From Phallusia mammillata (lineage: Eukaryota; Chordata; Ascidiacea; Phlebobranchia; Ascidiidae): 64,000 nt of DNA. The first letter of the stretch is position 1, and the number at the start of each line of letters is the position of its first letter. Where the stretch lies: positions 125,815 to 189,814 of the forward strand of contig QLIY01000198.1 in the NCBI GenBank assembly GCA_003260075.1, written 5' to 3'. Below the pieces are notes generated by a model that was given only the letters and a program-made list of their open reading frames with translations, ran no database searches and had not been told where the DNA came from. The position numbers were made by a program, and so were the translations under genes. This document shows, one piece after another, positions 11,797 to 23,722 of this stretch.

Positions 11797-13239
11797 ATGG
11801 AATGTGACAAATACCAATCCCCGTTAGTGTCACGCTATGCTTCTGTTGAAATGTCACATAATTTTAGTGACAGGAAGAAATTTTCAACTTGGCGAAAACT
11901 GTGGTTTATATTGGCAAAAGCAGAGCACAAACTTGGGCTTTCAATAACAGCAGAACAACTCCAACAGTTGGAAGCTAACATAGAAATTACCAAAGATGAA
12001 ATCAAAAAAGCTAAAGAAGTGGAGAAGACTTGTCGACACGATGTCATGTCTCATGTACAAGTCTTTGGTGAAACATGTCCTTTGGCTGCTCCTATTATTC
12101 ACCTTGGAGCAACCTCATGTTTTGTTGGAGACAATACTGATTTAATTGTTATTAGGGATGCTATCACAATTCTTTTACCAAAGCTTGCTCGTTGTATTTC
12201 TTCATTGAGCGATTTTGCTAAAAAACGTGCAGAACTGCCCACTCTTGGTTTCACACATTTCCAACCTGCCCAGTTGACAACAGTTGGTAAAAGAACTTGC
12301 CTTTGGATCCAAGATTTAATCTCGGATTTGTCCAGTTTGCAAATCCTACATGAATCAATGCGGTTCAGAGGAATTAAGGGGGCAACTGGGTCCCAGGCAA
12401 GCTTTTTAACCTTATTTGATGGTGACGAGCATAAAGTTACGGAGCTTGATAGGTTGGTCACTGAGCTATCTGACTTTAAATCATCATACATTATAACTGG
12501 TCAAACCTATCCAAGAAAAGTGGATGCTGAAATCTTGTTCAAATTAGCCAGTTTGGGGAGTACTGTCAGCAAGATATGCACTGACATAAGACTGTTGGCG
12601 CATCTTAAGGAAGTTGAAGAACCTTTTGAAACAAGTCAGATAGGATCTAGTGCTATGGCGTACAAGCGAAATCCTATGCGCAGTGAAAGATGTTGTTCAC
12701 TGGCAAGACACTTAATGACATTATGCCAAAACCCTCTACAGACTGCTGCAACACAGTGGTTCGAAAGGACTTTGGATGACAGTGCTAATCGTCGGATTTG
12801 CATCCCTGAAGCATTTTTAACAGCTGACATTTTGCTCAACACACTGCAAAACATCGCTGAAGGTTTGGTTGTGTATCCGAAGGTGATACAGAAACATATA
12901 GATCAAGAACTTCCCTTTATGGCAACCGAAAATATTATAATGGAGATGGTAAACGAAGGTGGTAAGAGTAGGCAAGAGGTTCATGAAAAGATTCGAGTGT
13001 TGTCACAGCAAGCTGGTAGTGTTGTAAAACAAGAAGGTGATGAAAATGATTTGGTTGATCGGATTCGAGCCGACCAATATTTTTCATGTATTCATGATAA
13101 GATGAAAAAGATACTTGATCCATCTACATTTGTTGGCCGAGCCCCACAGCAAACAAAAGAATTCCTAAGTCTTGAAGTGGAGCCTATGTTAATTAGATAT
13201 AAAGACCAGTTAAATATCAAAGCACATGTTAATGTGTAA
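11797..13239 (+). CDS. ADSL: Adenylosuccinate lyase, intronless
   Basis: A single uninterrupted frame of 480 aa, close to the 484 aa of the vertebrate enzyme. ADSL catalyses two fumarate-releasing steps of purine synthesis (SAICAR to AICAR, adenylosuccinate to AMP) as a cytosolic homotetramer. Family landmarks are in order: [29 protein letters not shown] with the expected catalytic His, and the fumarate lyase signature loop [15 protein letters not shown] near residues 283-297. The N-terminal SPLVSRYAS motif supports the chosen ATG. The coding region has no introns although neighbouring genes have many, and vertebrate ADSL has many exons. It looks functional, with no frameshift or internal stop. 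Confidence 0.95.
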   Translation: MECDKYQSPLVSRYASVEMSHNFSDRKKFSTWRKLWFILAKAEHKLGLSITAEQLQQLEANIEITKDEIKKAKEVEKTCRHDVMSHVQVFGETCPLAAPIIHLGATSCFVGDNTDLIVIRDAITILLPKLARCISSLSDFAKKRAELPTLGFTHFQPAQLTTVGKRTCLWIQDLISDLSSLQILHESMRFRGIKGATGSQASFLTLFDGDEHKVTELDRLVTELSDFKSSYIITGQTYPRKVDAEILFKLASLGSTVSKICTDIRLLAHLKEVEEPFETSQIGSSAMAYKRNPMRSERCCSLARHLMTLCQNPLQTAATQWFERTLDDSANRRICIPEAFLTADILLNTLQNIAEGLVVYPKVIQKHIDQELPFMATENIIMEMVNEGGKSRQEVHEKIRVLSQQAGSVVKQEGDENDLVDRIRADQYFSCIHDKMKKILDPSTFVGRAPQQTKEFLSLEVEPMLIRYKDQLNIKAHVNV

Positions 13240-13924
13240 AATGTGAATGTCATGGCCGTTAGTATACCCGTAATTTTTCTGCTTTCCTGTGGTTTATTGT
13301 AACTTTAAACATTCTCATCAGGTGCTAAATGGTTTGTGGTAAGAAAAAAGTTTGTGTTGACATGATCATTTTTTATCAAAATCTATTAAGTTAAAAAGTT
13401 CCTTTGCCAATAAAATTAAGCACCTTGCGTTGTGCAATGATCCTAATACATCTGAAAAAAAGGTGGAAGAAGCGCAATTATTATATCTGGTTTGATTAGT
13501 ATCTTTAACTAAGTTCAACTTTCCCAATGCTGTCTAAAACTTGCTGACAAACAAAATAATAATTTGGTGTAGTTTTTGACAACAATATTTTTCTATCTTG
13601 TACCCCTAAAAGCTGAAAGTAGAATCGTATTGCTGCATTATTTACATTCACAGAAGATGCTGCTTTATCAATTGAAAAAGGGCCATGAAACATTTTTGTG
13701 GTGCCATTTTTTAGGGCATTTGAACACATGCTTACTTTGCCTTATGGTTAATCCAGCCTCCATTTGTTGCTCTACTCAATATGATCTCTTTAGTCCTGGA
13801 CTGTTGTCCACTTTCAATATCACCAAAACCAACAAAATACCTTATCTGCTTCTGTTGTTTTGCAGGTATAGGGATCAAGTGATTGTGCTATTTATTAAAG
13901 TTAACATTCCTAAATAATATAACA
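13240..13924. other. ADSL 3' region and SSU72 upstream region
   Basis: It contains AATAAA at 13409-13414, a candidate ADSL polyadenylation signal. Short frames on both strands (for example 13576-13917) have no recognisable homology. Confidence 0.5.
13409..13414 (+). promoter_or_regulatory. Candidate polyadenylation signal of ADSL
   Basis: AATAAA 170 bases after the ADSL stop. Confidence 0.6.
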
Positions 13925-16900
13925 ATGCCCAATAAAAAACTTAGCTTTGCAGTTGTATGTTCCAGCAACATGAACAGGAGCATGGAAGCACACCGCTTTA
14001 TGAGGTTAAAGAAATACTGTTTTATTGAAATGTTGTGTATTAATATGGCAGTAATACTTTGTCTTTGAAACAATATTCCATTTAATACATGGTTTTGCTT
14101 TCGATATTTATTACTTAACTTTTGTGTCAAGTTTTTCACAGTTGCTTTTGTGATGCAGAAACTTTTTAGATTAGTTCACAAAACGTATTGTTTGCAGCAA
14201 AAAAGGATTTGATGTTCAATCATTTGGAAGTGGTAACCAAGTAAAACTTCCTGGCCAGGCAGCTGATAAACCAAATATATTTAGCTTTGAATGGCGATAT
14301 GAAGATATTCTCAATGAGCTCAAACGGAAAGATCTTCACTTGTATCCTTTATATTCTTTATGACCTTAATTTTACCTTAATTTATTGGCATGAATCATTT
14401 AGTATTTATTGCACACACTAATGCATGTATATTTTATGAATTTTTACCAACATATTTCAAGTTTTCGTTATAGGTGTTGTTTTGCATTCACACCGATGAT
14501 TGATATCCTAAATGAATTCTCAGAAGTTTCAAAATCATGACAATATGAAGCATATAAAAGGGTGAGATGATAATGATTTTGGCAAAGTTTTATCTAGTTT
14601 TCTTAAACTAGTAAAAATTCTACTCATTTTACTTTCCTTTTTTTGCTTAGGACAGGCCTGTAAATAGGCCCAATGACATGTATCTTTAAAACAATAAATG
14701 TTAAAAAGATTAGAGCACTTATTTTAACTCGGATGCTGGAAAGTTGTTGATATTTTTTTACTTCATAAACAAAAATGACAACTGCAATAGGGAGTCAAAT
14801 TTCAAATGCAATAGGAGTTAGTGGGCATACTAATATCACTGGAGTCCAGAGTCAGACTTGTCACCATTTGACTGTGTAATCTTGGCATTACCATGTAGCA
14901 TAGTTACGGCCACGTCTGGTCCAAGGTCATAGGCGTCGATTTTGTAGCATATATTTTCTTATGTGGGGTGGCAATGTTGGTAAAGCCAAGGGGTTGGTTG
15001 TTACAATGTAGCTTGTTGTCGCCGATATTGCCAGTGTATAAACAGGTATATTACGCGCCAATTTCCTTATACTTGGAAGGTGCCACTTCTCGAAGTCGTC
15101 TAGGTAGTTATTAAGTAATACGTTTCTTACGTAATGACCACTGTGGTTAGTGGCGATAAAGTCTCGTTGTTTTATACTATACGTTAAAACGTGGTGTGGT
15201 TTATAAGGTAACATAACGCACAAAACGTAAATGTGACTTGTAACACTTGAGAAGAGAAATATAAATTAATTTTACATGTTCAATTTCTCAAAAGCAACGA
15301 ATGGTATTGCAGTTTTGACAGGTGATTTACGCACATGGGTGGCCGCTGAAATTCTATTTCGCCGTTTCTGGCACAAGAAAATGAATCACTGTGTGTAACA
15401 ATAAAATAACGAACTGCCAATTAATGTTTAGATTACACAAGAACGTGAAAAAGTAACATTGTTGCGTCATAAGTCTTGTTCAGACTTTAACAGAAATCGC
15501 TGACGGGAGTAGCGCAAAATGGCTTTTCTCGTGCTTTGCTTAAAAAACAAACAAAAAGATTTCGTGTCGCTAGCGTTGCACGTGCTTGTTGAAAAGCAAC
15601 GGTTTAAAATAAATGAATATAAATGCGGTGTCAGGGAATACAGGAGTAACAGCATAGCTATCCTGTGTTCAAGGTGATACCTTGTTGTTTTACAACTGTC
15701 ATTTATCCGCTTCCCCCCCCCCCGGTGTCAGGGAATACAGGAGTAACAGCATAGCTATCCTGTGTTCAAGTGATACCTTGTTGTTTTACAACTTCCATAT
15801 ATCCGTGCGTCGTAATTTCTGGACACTGTAAACTGACAAACATGTATAATCTTAATTTATTTTTGACTGAAACTTTTATGCGTTTTTTGTAGAACATTGG
15901 ACCAACCCCCCCCCCACATGTATAATCTTAATTTATTTTTGACTGAAACTTTTATGCGTTTTTGTAGAACATTGGACCAAGATGACTGATGACTGATGAC
16001 TTATTTTTTATCATCCAGTACAACAGGAAGATGTTCCAACAGATACAGTATACGAGAATGGTTCAAAATCTGTGCTGATATAGAGCTGACTTTTTCACGT
16101 CCACGGCGGGTTTAAGCCTTTCCAGGCCTGCAATTTACTTGTTGAAATTTACAAAACACAACATTCAGAATTTTACAAAACCGGGAATATTCTGAATTTC
16201 CTGCGTAAATAGACACTGAAAAAGGGCGGGAAAATTACCAAACATTTTAGTTTGAAAACAATTAACCACTAAACTAATCCAACTTTGTAGGGTTTGTTTG
16301 CTGTCGATCGTATATTACTTAGGAATTTGTGTAAAAATCGCGAAGACAAAAAACAGTTCGGCAATGTAGTTTACACCAGAGCTGTAAGCGGTCCAGAAAT
16401 CGGGGCCCAAATCAAATCCTGAGCCTGACTTTTACCAGGACCAAAAAGAGACGAACTTAAAACTACGAACAACCGTGACAGAGTGTAAAGGAAAGCCGAA
16501 TGAAGCTCATTTTATATAAACTAATCCGTCCGACTTACAGCTCTGGTTTACTTTGGTATTTAAGAAACATTTGGACTTGCAGATGAGGTGTAAGACTCCA
16601 GATCAATCCTGCTGAATGTTCTAAAGTCGCTGTGTAAGAGTTAGCGCTTTTGTGCGACTGCAGGACATGGTTTTAATCACGTATTACCTAATTTTTAATT
16701 TTATTATGTTCAACCACGCACTATCACCTTTACCATGGTGCTTCAAGTGCGTGTTGACTTCTGGCCCAGAAGTTCTGGGCAACGTTATGAGATAGATATT
16801 GACGTACATTCGCTGAAAATTTACACTAACGATTGCGATCTGCTAAATATACGCCATTTGAATTCCTTATTTTCGTCCGCACCTTTTTATTCCAGCTGCA

Positions 16901-18510
16901 AGAACGTGAAATGTAGGATTTTGGTTCGTAATTGCATGCAATCAATTTGTTCTTTTTACTTAGCAGGTAACCCGCTTCAAAGCCGAGATTGAAGGCGATC
17001 CTACTCTGTCGGCGATACAGACCTGAATTCGAAACAGTTTTTAATTTGCTCTTTTACTTTATATGACTTTCCATGCAATGTAGCCTAGCCTATCATATGT
17101 GGGTTTCCGTTTTTCAAGTGATACCAATCGGAAGACATAGGCTACAATATTTGGTAAGGCGTTTTCTTCATTGTTACTCAGTTTCACCCCAGCAGCTGCT
17201 GCTAAATTTAGTCAACGTAGCATAAATTTTTGGTCATTTTGTTCAAACTGGCAAATGAACAGTTTTGTGTTTATTACTGCGATGCCCTGGCTGTCCATTG
17301 CCTATTCGAGTAATATCCCCCCCCCCGTCAACGTAGCATAAATTTTTGGTCATTTTGTTCAAACTGGCAAATGATCAGTTTTGTGTTTATTACTGCGATG
17401 CCCTGGCTGTCCATTGTCTATTCGAGTAATACGACTAACAAGATAAGTTAGGAGTATGGTAGACCACTTAACTTCCTTCTGGCATCCAACTGTCCTGCAA
17501 CAATGTTCTGCCTTTTTTCTTCTACCTATTAAATCTCCGATGGCCTATATTATTTATCCAAACGCAACATATGAACTACTGCCCATGGCAAAAGGATAGA
17601 TTTATCTGTAGAACTAATTCGAGTAATGTTTAGGTAGAAGAGGATGCGCTTTGTGTGACGAGGGCCACTTGGTGTGAGGTTTGTTAGCCGCAAACGAATG
17701 TGTACCTAAAATCAATGAATATACGAGGAAAGTCGTGGCGTGTGGTCTGAAGTTTATGCACAACCTATGAACGCATTTTGCTGAATGTAGCCACCTAGCG
17801 GATATAAAATAATGTGTTTTGACACGCAAAGGAGCGGTATGGAGTCGTTTCCGTACAACACGCTAAAACATTGTGTTGTAATTCAGTAATAGTTGAACAT
17901 GTAAGATTATCGGATGTTCAGACAATAAAGTTTGCTTTTGTACCTTATAAATATCAATAAACGAGCGACCAAAATTTCCTTGACTGCAACATAACAAAGA
18001 TACACGCAAAACGGTGTTTTGAACATGTTGGACCGGAATCGTCGCATAAAGGCGAGACCTCAGCGATTTCAAGATTGCCCGGAAAAGTTTGACGTCGTTA
18101 TCACCCTTGAGGAGCGCGTTTACGATCAAGTTATGGAAGGTTAGGGAGCGCATTATGCAGTTTCATGTTCGACTTGCCACATAAGTTTCATTGTGTTTTT
18201 CACCAGATTTTAACAACCGTGAATCGGAAATGATGCAACCAGTTCATATCATTAACTGCGATATTCAAGATAATCATGAAGAAGCAACAATTGGCGCCTT
18301 TGTAATTTGTGAACTCGCGAAGCAGGTATGCAGCATTAGCCTAAATTTGACCATGCAAGTTGTAGGCCTACGGTATTTACTTAAGCTACAACTGTATTTC
18401 TGTTTCAGGTACAAGATTCAACAGACCTTGATAACGAAATTGATGAGCTTCTACAAGAATTTGAAGAAAAATCGAAGAGACGAATGTTGCATTCTGTTCA
18501 GTTTTATTGA
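13925..18510 (+). CDS. SSU72: RNA polymerase II CTD phosphatase SSU72
   Basis: Five exons: 13925-14004, 14198-14341, 18000-18139, 18207-18325, 18409-18510. They give 194 aa, the same length as human SSU72. The protein dephosphorylates Ser5-P of the RNA polymerase II C-terminal repeat and acts with the cleavage/polyadenylation machinery. The phosphatase loop CSSNMNRS (C12, R18; C-x5-R) sits in exon 1. Conserved blocks LYTQNGVLNMLDRN, EERVYDQVME, DIQDNHEEAT and the C-terminal HSVQFY follow. All junctions are in phase. Intron 2 is 3,658 bp and has U12-type donor and branch-site signals. It holds a hAT MITE and three duplications around C tracts. Confidence 0.95.
15627..15806. repeat. Direct duplication split by C11
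   Basis: The sequence starting GGTGTCAGGGAATACAGG (15627) recurs at 15724 after eleven Cs (15713-15723). It lies inside SSU72 intron 2. Confidence 0.85.
15840..15981. repeat. Direct duplication split by C10
   Basis: The segment 15840-15905 is repeated at 15916-15981 after ten Cs (15906-15915), differing by one T. Confidence 0.85.
16377..16545. mobile_element. Short inverted-repeat MITE in SSU72 intron 2
   Basis: A 169-bp element with ends CAGAGCTGTAAG and CTTACAGCTCTG, flanked by an imperfect 8-bp duplication (GTTTACAC, GTTTACTT). The ends and 8-bp duplication fit a hAT MITE. Confidence 0.8.
17211..17432. repeat. Direct duplication split by C10
   Basis: Copy 1 (17211-17316) and copy 2 (17327-17432) are nearly identical and separated by ten Cs (17317-17326). 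Confidence 0.85.
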
Positions 18511-19680
18511 CAGCCTGATGGCTATCTCGTCGGCGGTCTATAAAAACTCCTAACTGGCACTGAAACACTTGGTTACAATCGCGTTGTGGTGAAATTGTCT
18601 TCCGGTTACACAAAAAAGTGTGTTTCCTATTTTAAGTTTTATGGCAGTATTTTTCTTCTGTTACGTTCCAGCGATTCCGCAACTATGTCCGTTCTGCTTG
18701 TTTCTTTGAGAAGTTTCCCTCAATACAATTTTCCTTTTTTAAATGTAGCCAGGTAAAACTTTGAAGTGATAGCTTTTGTGATCGTGTTAAAATAATTCCA
18801 AAAACAAACACGAACGGGGCCACAAGTGAGTAGCCAATGTAAGACTCCAGTTGAATTGGCATTACTTTGGTGTTGTTACAAAGCCAAGTAATGTATTATT
18901 TTAAGTTGACCAACTATGGTGTCCTCGCTTAAGTTACCCTGAAAAATTCGTTGAAAATTGTTTAGTGTGTATCCTGGGCCACACAGCTTGTAGAATCGTT
19001 AACGGGGTCCAACATTCTATCTTTTTCGACCTAATCCTTTAGCTTGGCCGATAATTTATATTCCCATTCTACGTTGTAAACATTTGTTATGAAATTGCTG
19101 AATTACATGGCTGTCATTCATTTCCGATTCGCTTTCTACTTTTGATGCAGACTACCATTTGTTGTACATTCTTTTGGTTATTATTGTAAACCTTTATTTG
19201 GCGTTTTGCTGACAATATAAAAATGGGGTAAAGGTTTCTCTTTCGTCAATAAAACAACCAAACGTGTACAAATACCTCTGTAAAAAATAGTCACTGGTTG
19301 TAAATGAAGCGTGACGGCACCGCGCAACGAGGAAAGGAGAACGCAGAGGCGCAGAAGGAAATAGAAACGGGCTAAATGCTTGTGTGGCTGTTTGGTAACC
19401 AGTGTCATTCTGCCTGAATATATTAATCACCTAGTCTTTGTATTAAGGTTTGCTCTAAATCGGTTTTAAATCTGACTGTTCATTATAACCCGTGCATGTG
19501 TTCTCAGTTTGTTAAAACGTTTGGTAGACTAGTTAACAAAACCAAACAAAAGTATGTTAGAATGTTGGAGACGCTGGACGATCGTGTGTTGAGGCGTTAA
19601 ACTTTGCATTATTTATTGCATATATTTAAAGATTTATTGCCTGTTGTAGGTTTCCTAAGATCAGATTGTCCTTTTCCAAA
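18511..19680. other. SSU72 to GRWD1 intergenic region
   Basis: No gene recognised. It holds the SSU72 3' end and the GRWD1 5' region. An acceptor-like TTGTAG just before 19651 could end a 5' UTR intron of GRWD1. The minus-strand frames at 19181-19430 are unsupported. Confidence 0.5.
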
Positions 19681-21006
19681 ATGGAACACACAGAGCCAAG
19701 TGATCAGGAAAATGCTGAATTAAACATGGAATGCAGTGATGGGGAAAGTGAAAGTGATCTTGAGTCAGAAAGTAAAAATGATTCAAATGTTTATATTCCT
19801 GGAAAAGAGATGGAAGAAGGTGAACAACTTGTCCATGATGAATCGACTTACGTAATGTATCACCAAGCCCAGACTGGTTCACCGTGTTTAAGTTTTGATG
19901 TCATTAAAGATGGTCTTGGTGAAGCTCGCCAAACGTTTCCAATGGAAATGTACATAGTGGCAGCTACACAGTCCGAACAGGGTAGAGCCAATCATGTAAT
20001 TGTTATGAAAATGTCAAACTTGCATCCGACTCGCAAAGACAAAGATGAGGAAAACAGTGATGATGAGGAGGATATTGACAGTGATGATAAACCTGAAATG
20101 GAAACAGCTATGGTAATGCATACAGGTGGTGTTAATCGAGTTCGCTGTACCGATGTTGCTGGAACACATTTAGCTGTAACTTGGTCTGACAGACGGTCAG
20201 TGCATATATGGGACCTAAAAAGACAAATTGCCGCAGTAGAAAACCCAACAGCATTGTCTGAGTTTGTAGCCAATCGCCAAAACCGAGTTGCACCACCTCT
20301 GTTTACATTTGCTGGTCACATGGATGAAGGTTTCGCTATGGATTGGTCCAACACATGTGCTGGTCAACTGCTGACGGGTGATTGTAAAAACAACATTCAT
20401 TTTTGGAAGCCTCAAGATGGTGGCACTTGGCATGTTGATCAACGCCCCTTTGTTGGACATACAGCATCAGTTGAAGATCTGCAATGGTCACCAAATGAAA
20501 AAAGTGTGTTTGCCTCCTGCTCTGTTGATCACACAGTGCGCATTTGGGACACTCGTGCAGGTCCTACCAAGGGTTGTATGCTAACAACAGTTGCTCATGA
20601 GACTGATGTAAATGTCTTAAATTGGAATAAAAATGATCCATTCATTGCCACTGGAGGTGATGATGGTATCATTAAGATTTGGGATTTGAGGCAGTTTAAC
20701 AAAGGAGTGGCAATTGCCAAATTTAAGCATCACACAGCACCTATAACATCCATCGAATGGCATCCCACAGATAAAAGTGTGTTTGCTGCCTCTGGTGCTG
20801 ATGATCAACTGACACAGTGGGATCTCTCTGTTGAGGTTGATGATGAAGGTTCAGTGGAATCTGTAAAGGAATTGCCGCCTCAGTTGTTGTTTATTCACCA
20901 AGGCCAAAAAGACATTAAGGAATTGCATTGGCATCCACAGATTCCTGGCGTTGTCATAAGCACTGCACTGGATGGGTTTAATGTTTTTAAGACCATAAGT
21001 GTGTAG
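19681..21006 (+). CDS. GRWD1: Glutamate-rich WD repeat protein GRWD1, intronless
   Basis: A single frame of 441 aa (human about 446 aa). GRWD1 is a nuclear/nucleolar histone-binding WD40 protein linked to ribosome biogenesis and MCM loading. The N-terminus is acidic and Ser/Glu-rich, followed by the family motif VYIPG. A second acidic patch near residues 120-137 (ENSDDEEDIDSDD) precedes WD40 blades ending SVHIWDLK, NIHFWKP, TVRIWDTR, IIKIWDLR and LTQWDLS. The first true ATG is 19681; a frame extension to 19666 begins with TTG. There are no introns in the CDS, whereas vertebrate GRWD1 is multi-exonic. ATTAAA hexamers follow the stop (21017, 21027), and the EFHD gene begins only 210 bp downstream. 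Confidence 0.95.
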   Translation: MEHTEPSDQENAELNMECSDGESESDLESESKNDSNVYIPGKEMEEGEQLVHDESTYVMYHQAQTGSPCLSFDVIKDGLGEARQTFPMEMYIVAATQSEQGRANHVIVMKMSNLHPTRKDKDEENSDDEEDIDSDDKPEMETAMVMHTGGVNRVRCTDVAGTHLAVTWSDRRSVHIWDLKRQIAAVENPTALSEFVANRQNRVAPPLFTFAGHMDEGFAMDWSNTCAGQLLTGDCKNNIHFWKPQDGGTWHVDQRPFVGHTASVEDLQWSPNEKSVFASCSVDHTVRIWDTRAGPTKGCMLTTVAHETDVNVLNWNKNDPFIATGGDDGIIKIWDLRQFNKGVAIAKFKHHTAPITSIEWHPTDKSVFAASGADDQLTQWDLSVEVDDEGSVESVKELPPQLLFIHQGQKDIKELHWHPQIPGVVISTALDGFNVFKTISV

Positions 21007-21216
21007 TATTGGTTTAATTAAATTGTATTAAAACAAAAAGTACTTTGTATAGTTTCAGTTATCAACTTCCAAATTATCTCGAAATTGTTTTGTTTTCTCT
21101 ATTTTGGCATAGTTGTTCCTAAATTGATGGACGGTGCTCTTCATTTCAGCAAACTTGGTTATAGACAAGTAAATTTTGTACAATTTTTGTAAACTACAAC
21201 TTGTAAATTTACAACA

Positions 21217-22765
21217 ATGGCTGATGAGTTGGCTGCCCGTTTGGCAAGAAGACAAAAGATAATTGATGGAGATGAACCTGCACCTACAGAGGGTGTTGAA
21301 CCCAAACCCATATATGCAGAGGAGGGGGATAAAGATACTGTAGATGCAGCGGGAAATGAACTTGCTGACAAATTGAGAAGGTGTGCAACTTTGTAATTTA
21401 ATACATGTAAATTCCTTTGGTGGCAGGTTTTACATTTATTTATCAATAATGTTCTATGGTGGATTGGTGGTTAGTGCCGGAAAAACTGTTTGCACCTAAG
21501 TGACATTTTTCTTAAAGGTCATAAACCGTGCAAGATCCTTCTTGGTATTTTGTGCATCCTGTTGACTTCCTTTATGACATTATACACAGGCAAGGAAATA
21601 TCAATGATGGCACACAAGCTGTAGTGAGTCCATCGAAAAAAATATGGAACCCGTACACAGAGTTCAAAGAATTTTCTCGGAAACAAATCAAAGAATATGA
21701 GAAAATTTTTAAAAAGTATGTTGTGACATTATTGTGTAGTGCAACCAATATTGTTTTCATTTATGGCTAACCTTTGTGTTGTAAAAATATATTATAAGTT
21801 GTGTTTAGTAGTTATCAATGCTAATTTGTTATCATTAGTAAAAATAGGCAACTATTACTGCTTAGTTCAATAGGTTTTCGATGCTGTGCACAATTCATTT
21901 CATTATTTTCAAAACTAAACATTTAATTTTGTATGCAAAAGATTTTCTGCTTTTACACCAAGCTGTATGCACACAATCATTTTAATTTTGTTCTCCTGAA
22001 GAGCAGATAATAATACTGCAGTTTGACTTTCTGCTTTGATGGCATTATTCTTGTTTTATTCATTGTTTTTATTCCAGATATGACACAGGTAAAGATGGAT
22101 ATATTGACCTACAAGAATTAAAATATATGATGGAGAAGCTGGAAGCCCCTCAAACTCATCTTGGGTTGAAAGCCATGATAAAAGAAGTGGATGAGGATTT
22201 TGATGGAAAGATAAGCTACCGGGAGGTAAGAAATGTCTTGTGGATTGTTTTTAAGTATTCTGTAACCTAATTTTTAACTTTGGAAATTTTCCACCCAGGG
22301 CTACTTTGTATGTAGGCTTTAGTTTCGTCATATTGATTGTGCTTACAATTTTAATTTTACAACAATTTTTATTTCAAGTTTTATAAGAAAACTTAAAAAA
22401 TATGTTTGTTTAGTTCTTGCTCATCTTCAGAAAGGCATCCATGGGTGAACTGACGGTGGATGGACTAAAGCAAATTGCTGATTTGTCGGAAATCGATGTT
22501 TCTGCCGAGGGTGTTGGTGGTGCTAAAAACTTTTTTGAGGCAAAGGTAATTAAACAACTGCCTGTTAAAAATCAAACCAAATTAGTGAAATAGGTATGTC
22601 TGCAGAAAAATTTAATTGTTTTGAATTTTAAAGGTGAACAAGCTAGCAGAATCCAACAAATTTGAAGCTGAAATAAAACAGGAACAGGAAGAAAAGAAAA
22701 AAGAGCTTGAAGAAAAGAAACTAAGAAGGGAAGCATTTAAGGCAAAGGCGCAAATGTTTAAATAG
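21217..22765 (+). CDS. EFHD2: EF-hand domain protein, EFHD1/EFHD2 (swiprosin) family
   Basis: Five exons: 21217-21380, 21590-21715, 22078-22225, 22414-22545, 22634-22765, giving 233 aa. Swiprosins are cytosolic calcium-binding proteins that bind actin (EFHD2) or act near mitochondria (EFHD1). The variable N-terminus starts with a MADELAARLARR stretch like EFHD2. The conserved block NPYTEFKEFSRKQIKEYEK precedes two canonical EF-hand loops (DTGKDGYIDLQE and DEDFDGKISYRE), then FLLIFRKA, AKNFFEAK and a charged coiled-coil C-terminus ending in MFK. All splice phases agree. Whether it is EFHD1 or EFHD2 cannot be decided here, since it may predate the vertebrate split. Confidence 0.93.
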
Positions 22766-23722
22766 ATGTGGATTTTATGATCAACATTGTGACATAAATT
22801 GTAAATGATTTGTATAAACCCATTGTATCTTTTATAATTTCTAATATTTTATGTTTTTATAATTTTTTCCTACTATTTGTGTTGTGGATTATGCACACTC
22901 ATATATTTCAGTTGTATGCTTACAGTTTTCCCCTTTTTTGTGGTTGTTTAGATATTCAAGGCAAGGTATTTGTAGTTTGGCTAGCTAGGATGACATAATC
23001 ATAGAACACTGTGTTTTGTAGGATTTCAAACCAGTTGGTCAAAACAGCAAAAGTGAAAAAAAAAATCTTATTAAACCCCATCTAACCTCCTAAACTGTAC
23101 AGAGTGATAAGCAAGATTTCATACTTGCCATTTTCAAGTGTTTTTTTTTATGTTATCTATTTTATGTGCGCTGTTACAATGTACTCCTTTGCTATTGCTT
23201 GTTGATCAAAGTCTCCAGCCTGTTCTGTTGGCTGTTTGTACTTGCAACTCTTTATGTTTACCATGCTGCCTATTCTTTTGATATACCCTAATAGATGTCT
23301 GTTTACTGTTGCCGACAAAATGAATCGTGCTAAAGGTACTTTTGCCACAAAATGTGCACTAAAAAAACTTTTCAAACCTTATATTACTTGTAAATTTTAC
23401 CCTATATCCTGTGCAGACCAGCTTAATTGATAATTGGGAAAGTTGTATTACTTTTATTTCGATTTAAAGTGCCTTTATTTGTTCATCTTTACCACTGGCA
23501 GCTAGTATATTAACGACAACGCTACTTTCATATCCCTATTGACCCATTGTACCCGGAAGCAAAATACAAACTCTATTAGCATTGAGATTCTTCCTGATTC
23601 GTTATAATGACGAAGCCGTTCGTTAGTCATCAGTGAAAAACGTCAGTCAGTTCATTTACTGCCCGCGGTGCAACGTTTAGGATTCAGGCTATTAAGTATT
23701 TGATCTTTGCCACAGAGCACAT

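Larger units (their letters stand above)
14342..17999 (+). other. U12-type (minor spliceosome) intron in SSU72
   Basis: The donor reads GTATCCTTT, matching the U12 consensus. Upstream of the acceptor, TTTCCTTGAC (17975-17984) matches the U12 branch site, with the candidate branch A at 17983, 16 nt from the end of the intron. There is no polypyrimidine tract before the terminal ACAAAG. Exon joining across it restores the conserved SSU72 sequence. Confidence 0.85.

Noticed and set aside
16735..16992. 85-aa frame within SSU72 intron 2
   Set aside because: No homology and no splice support. Expected by chance in a 3.7-kb intron.
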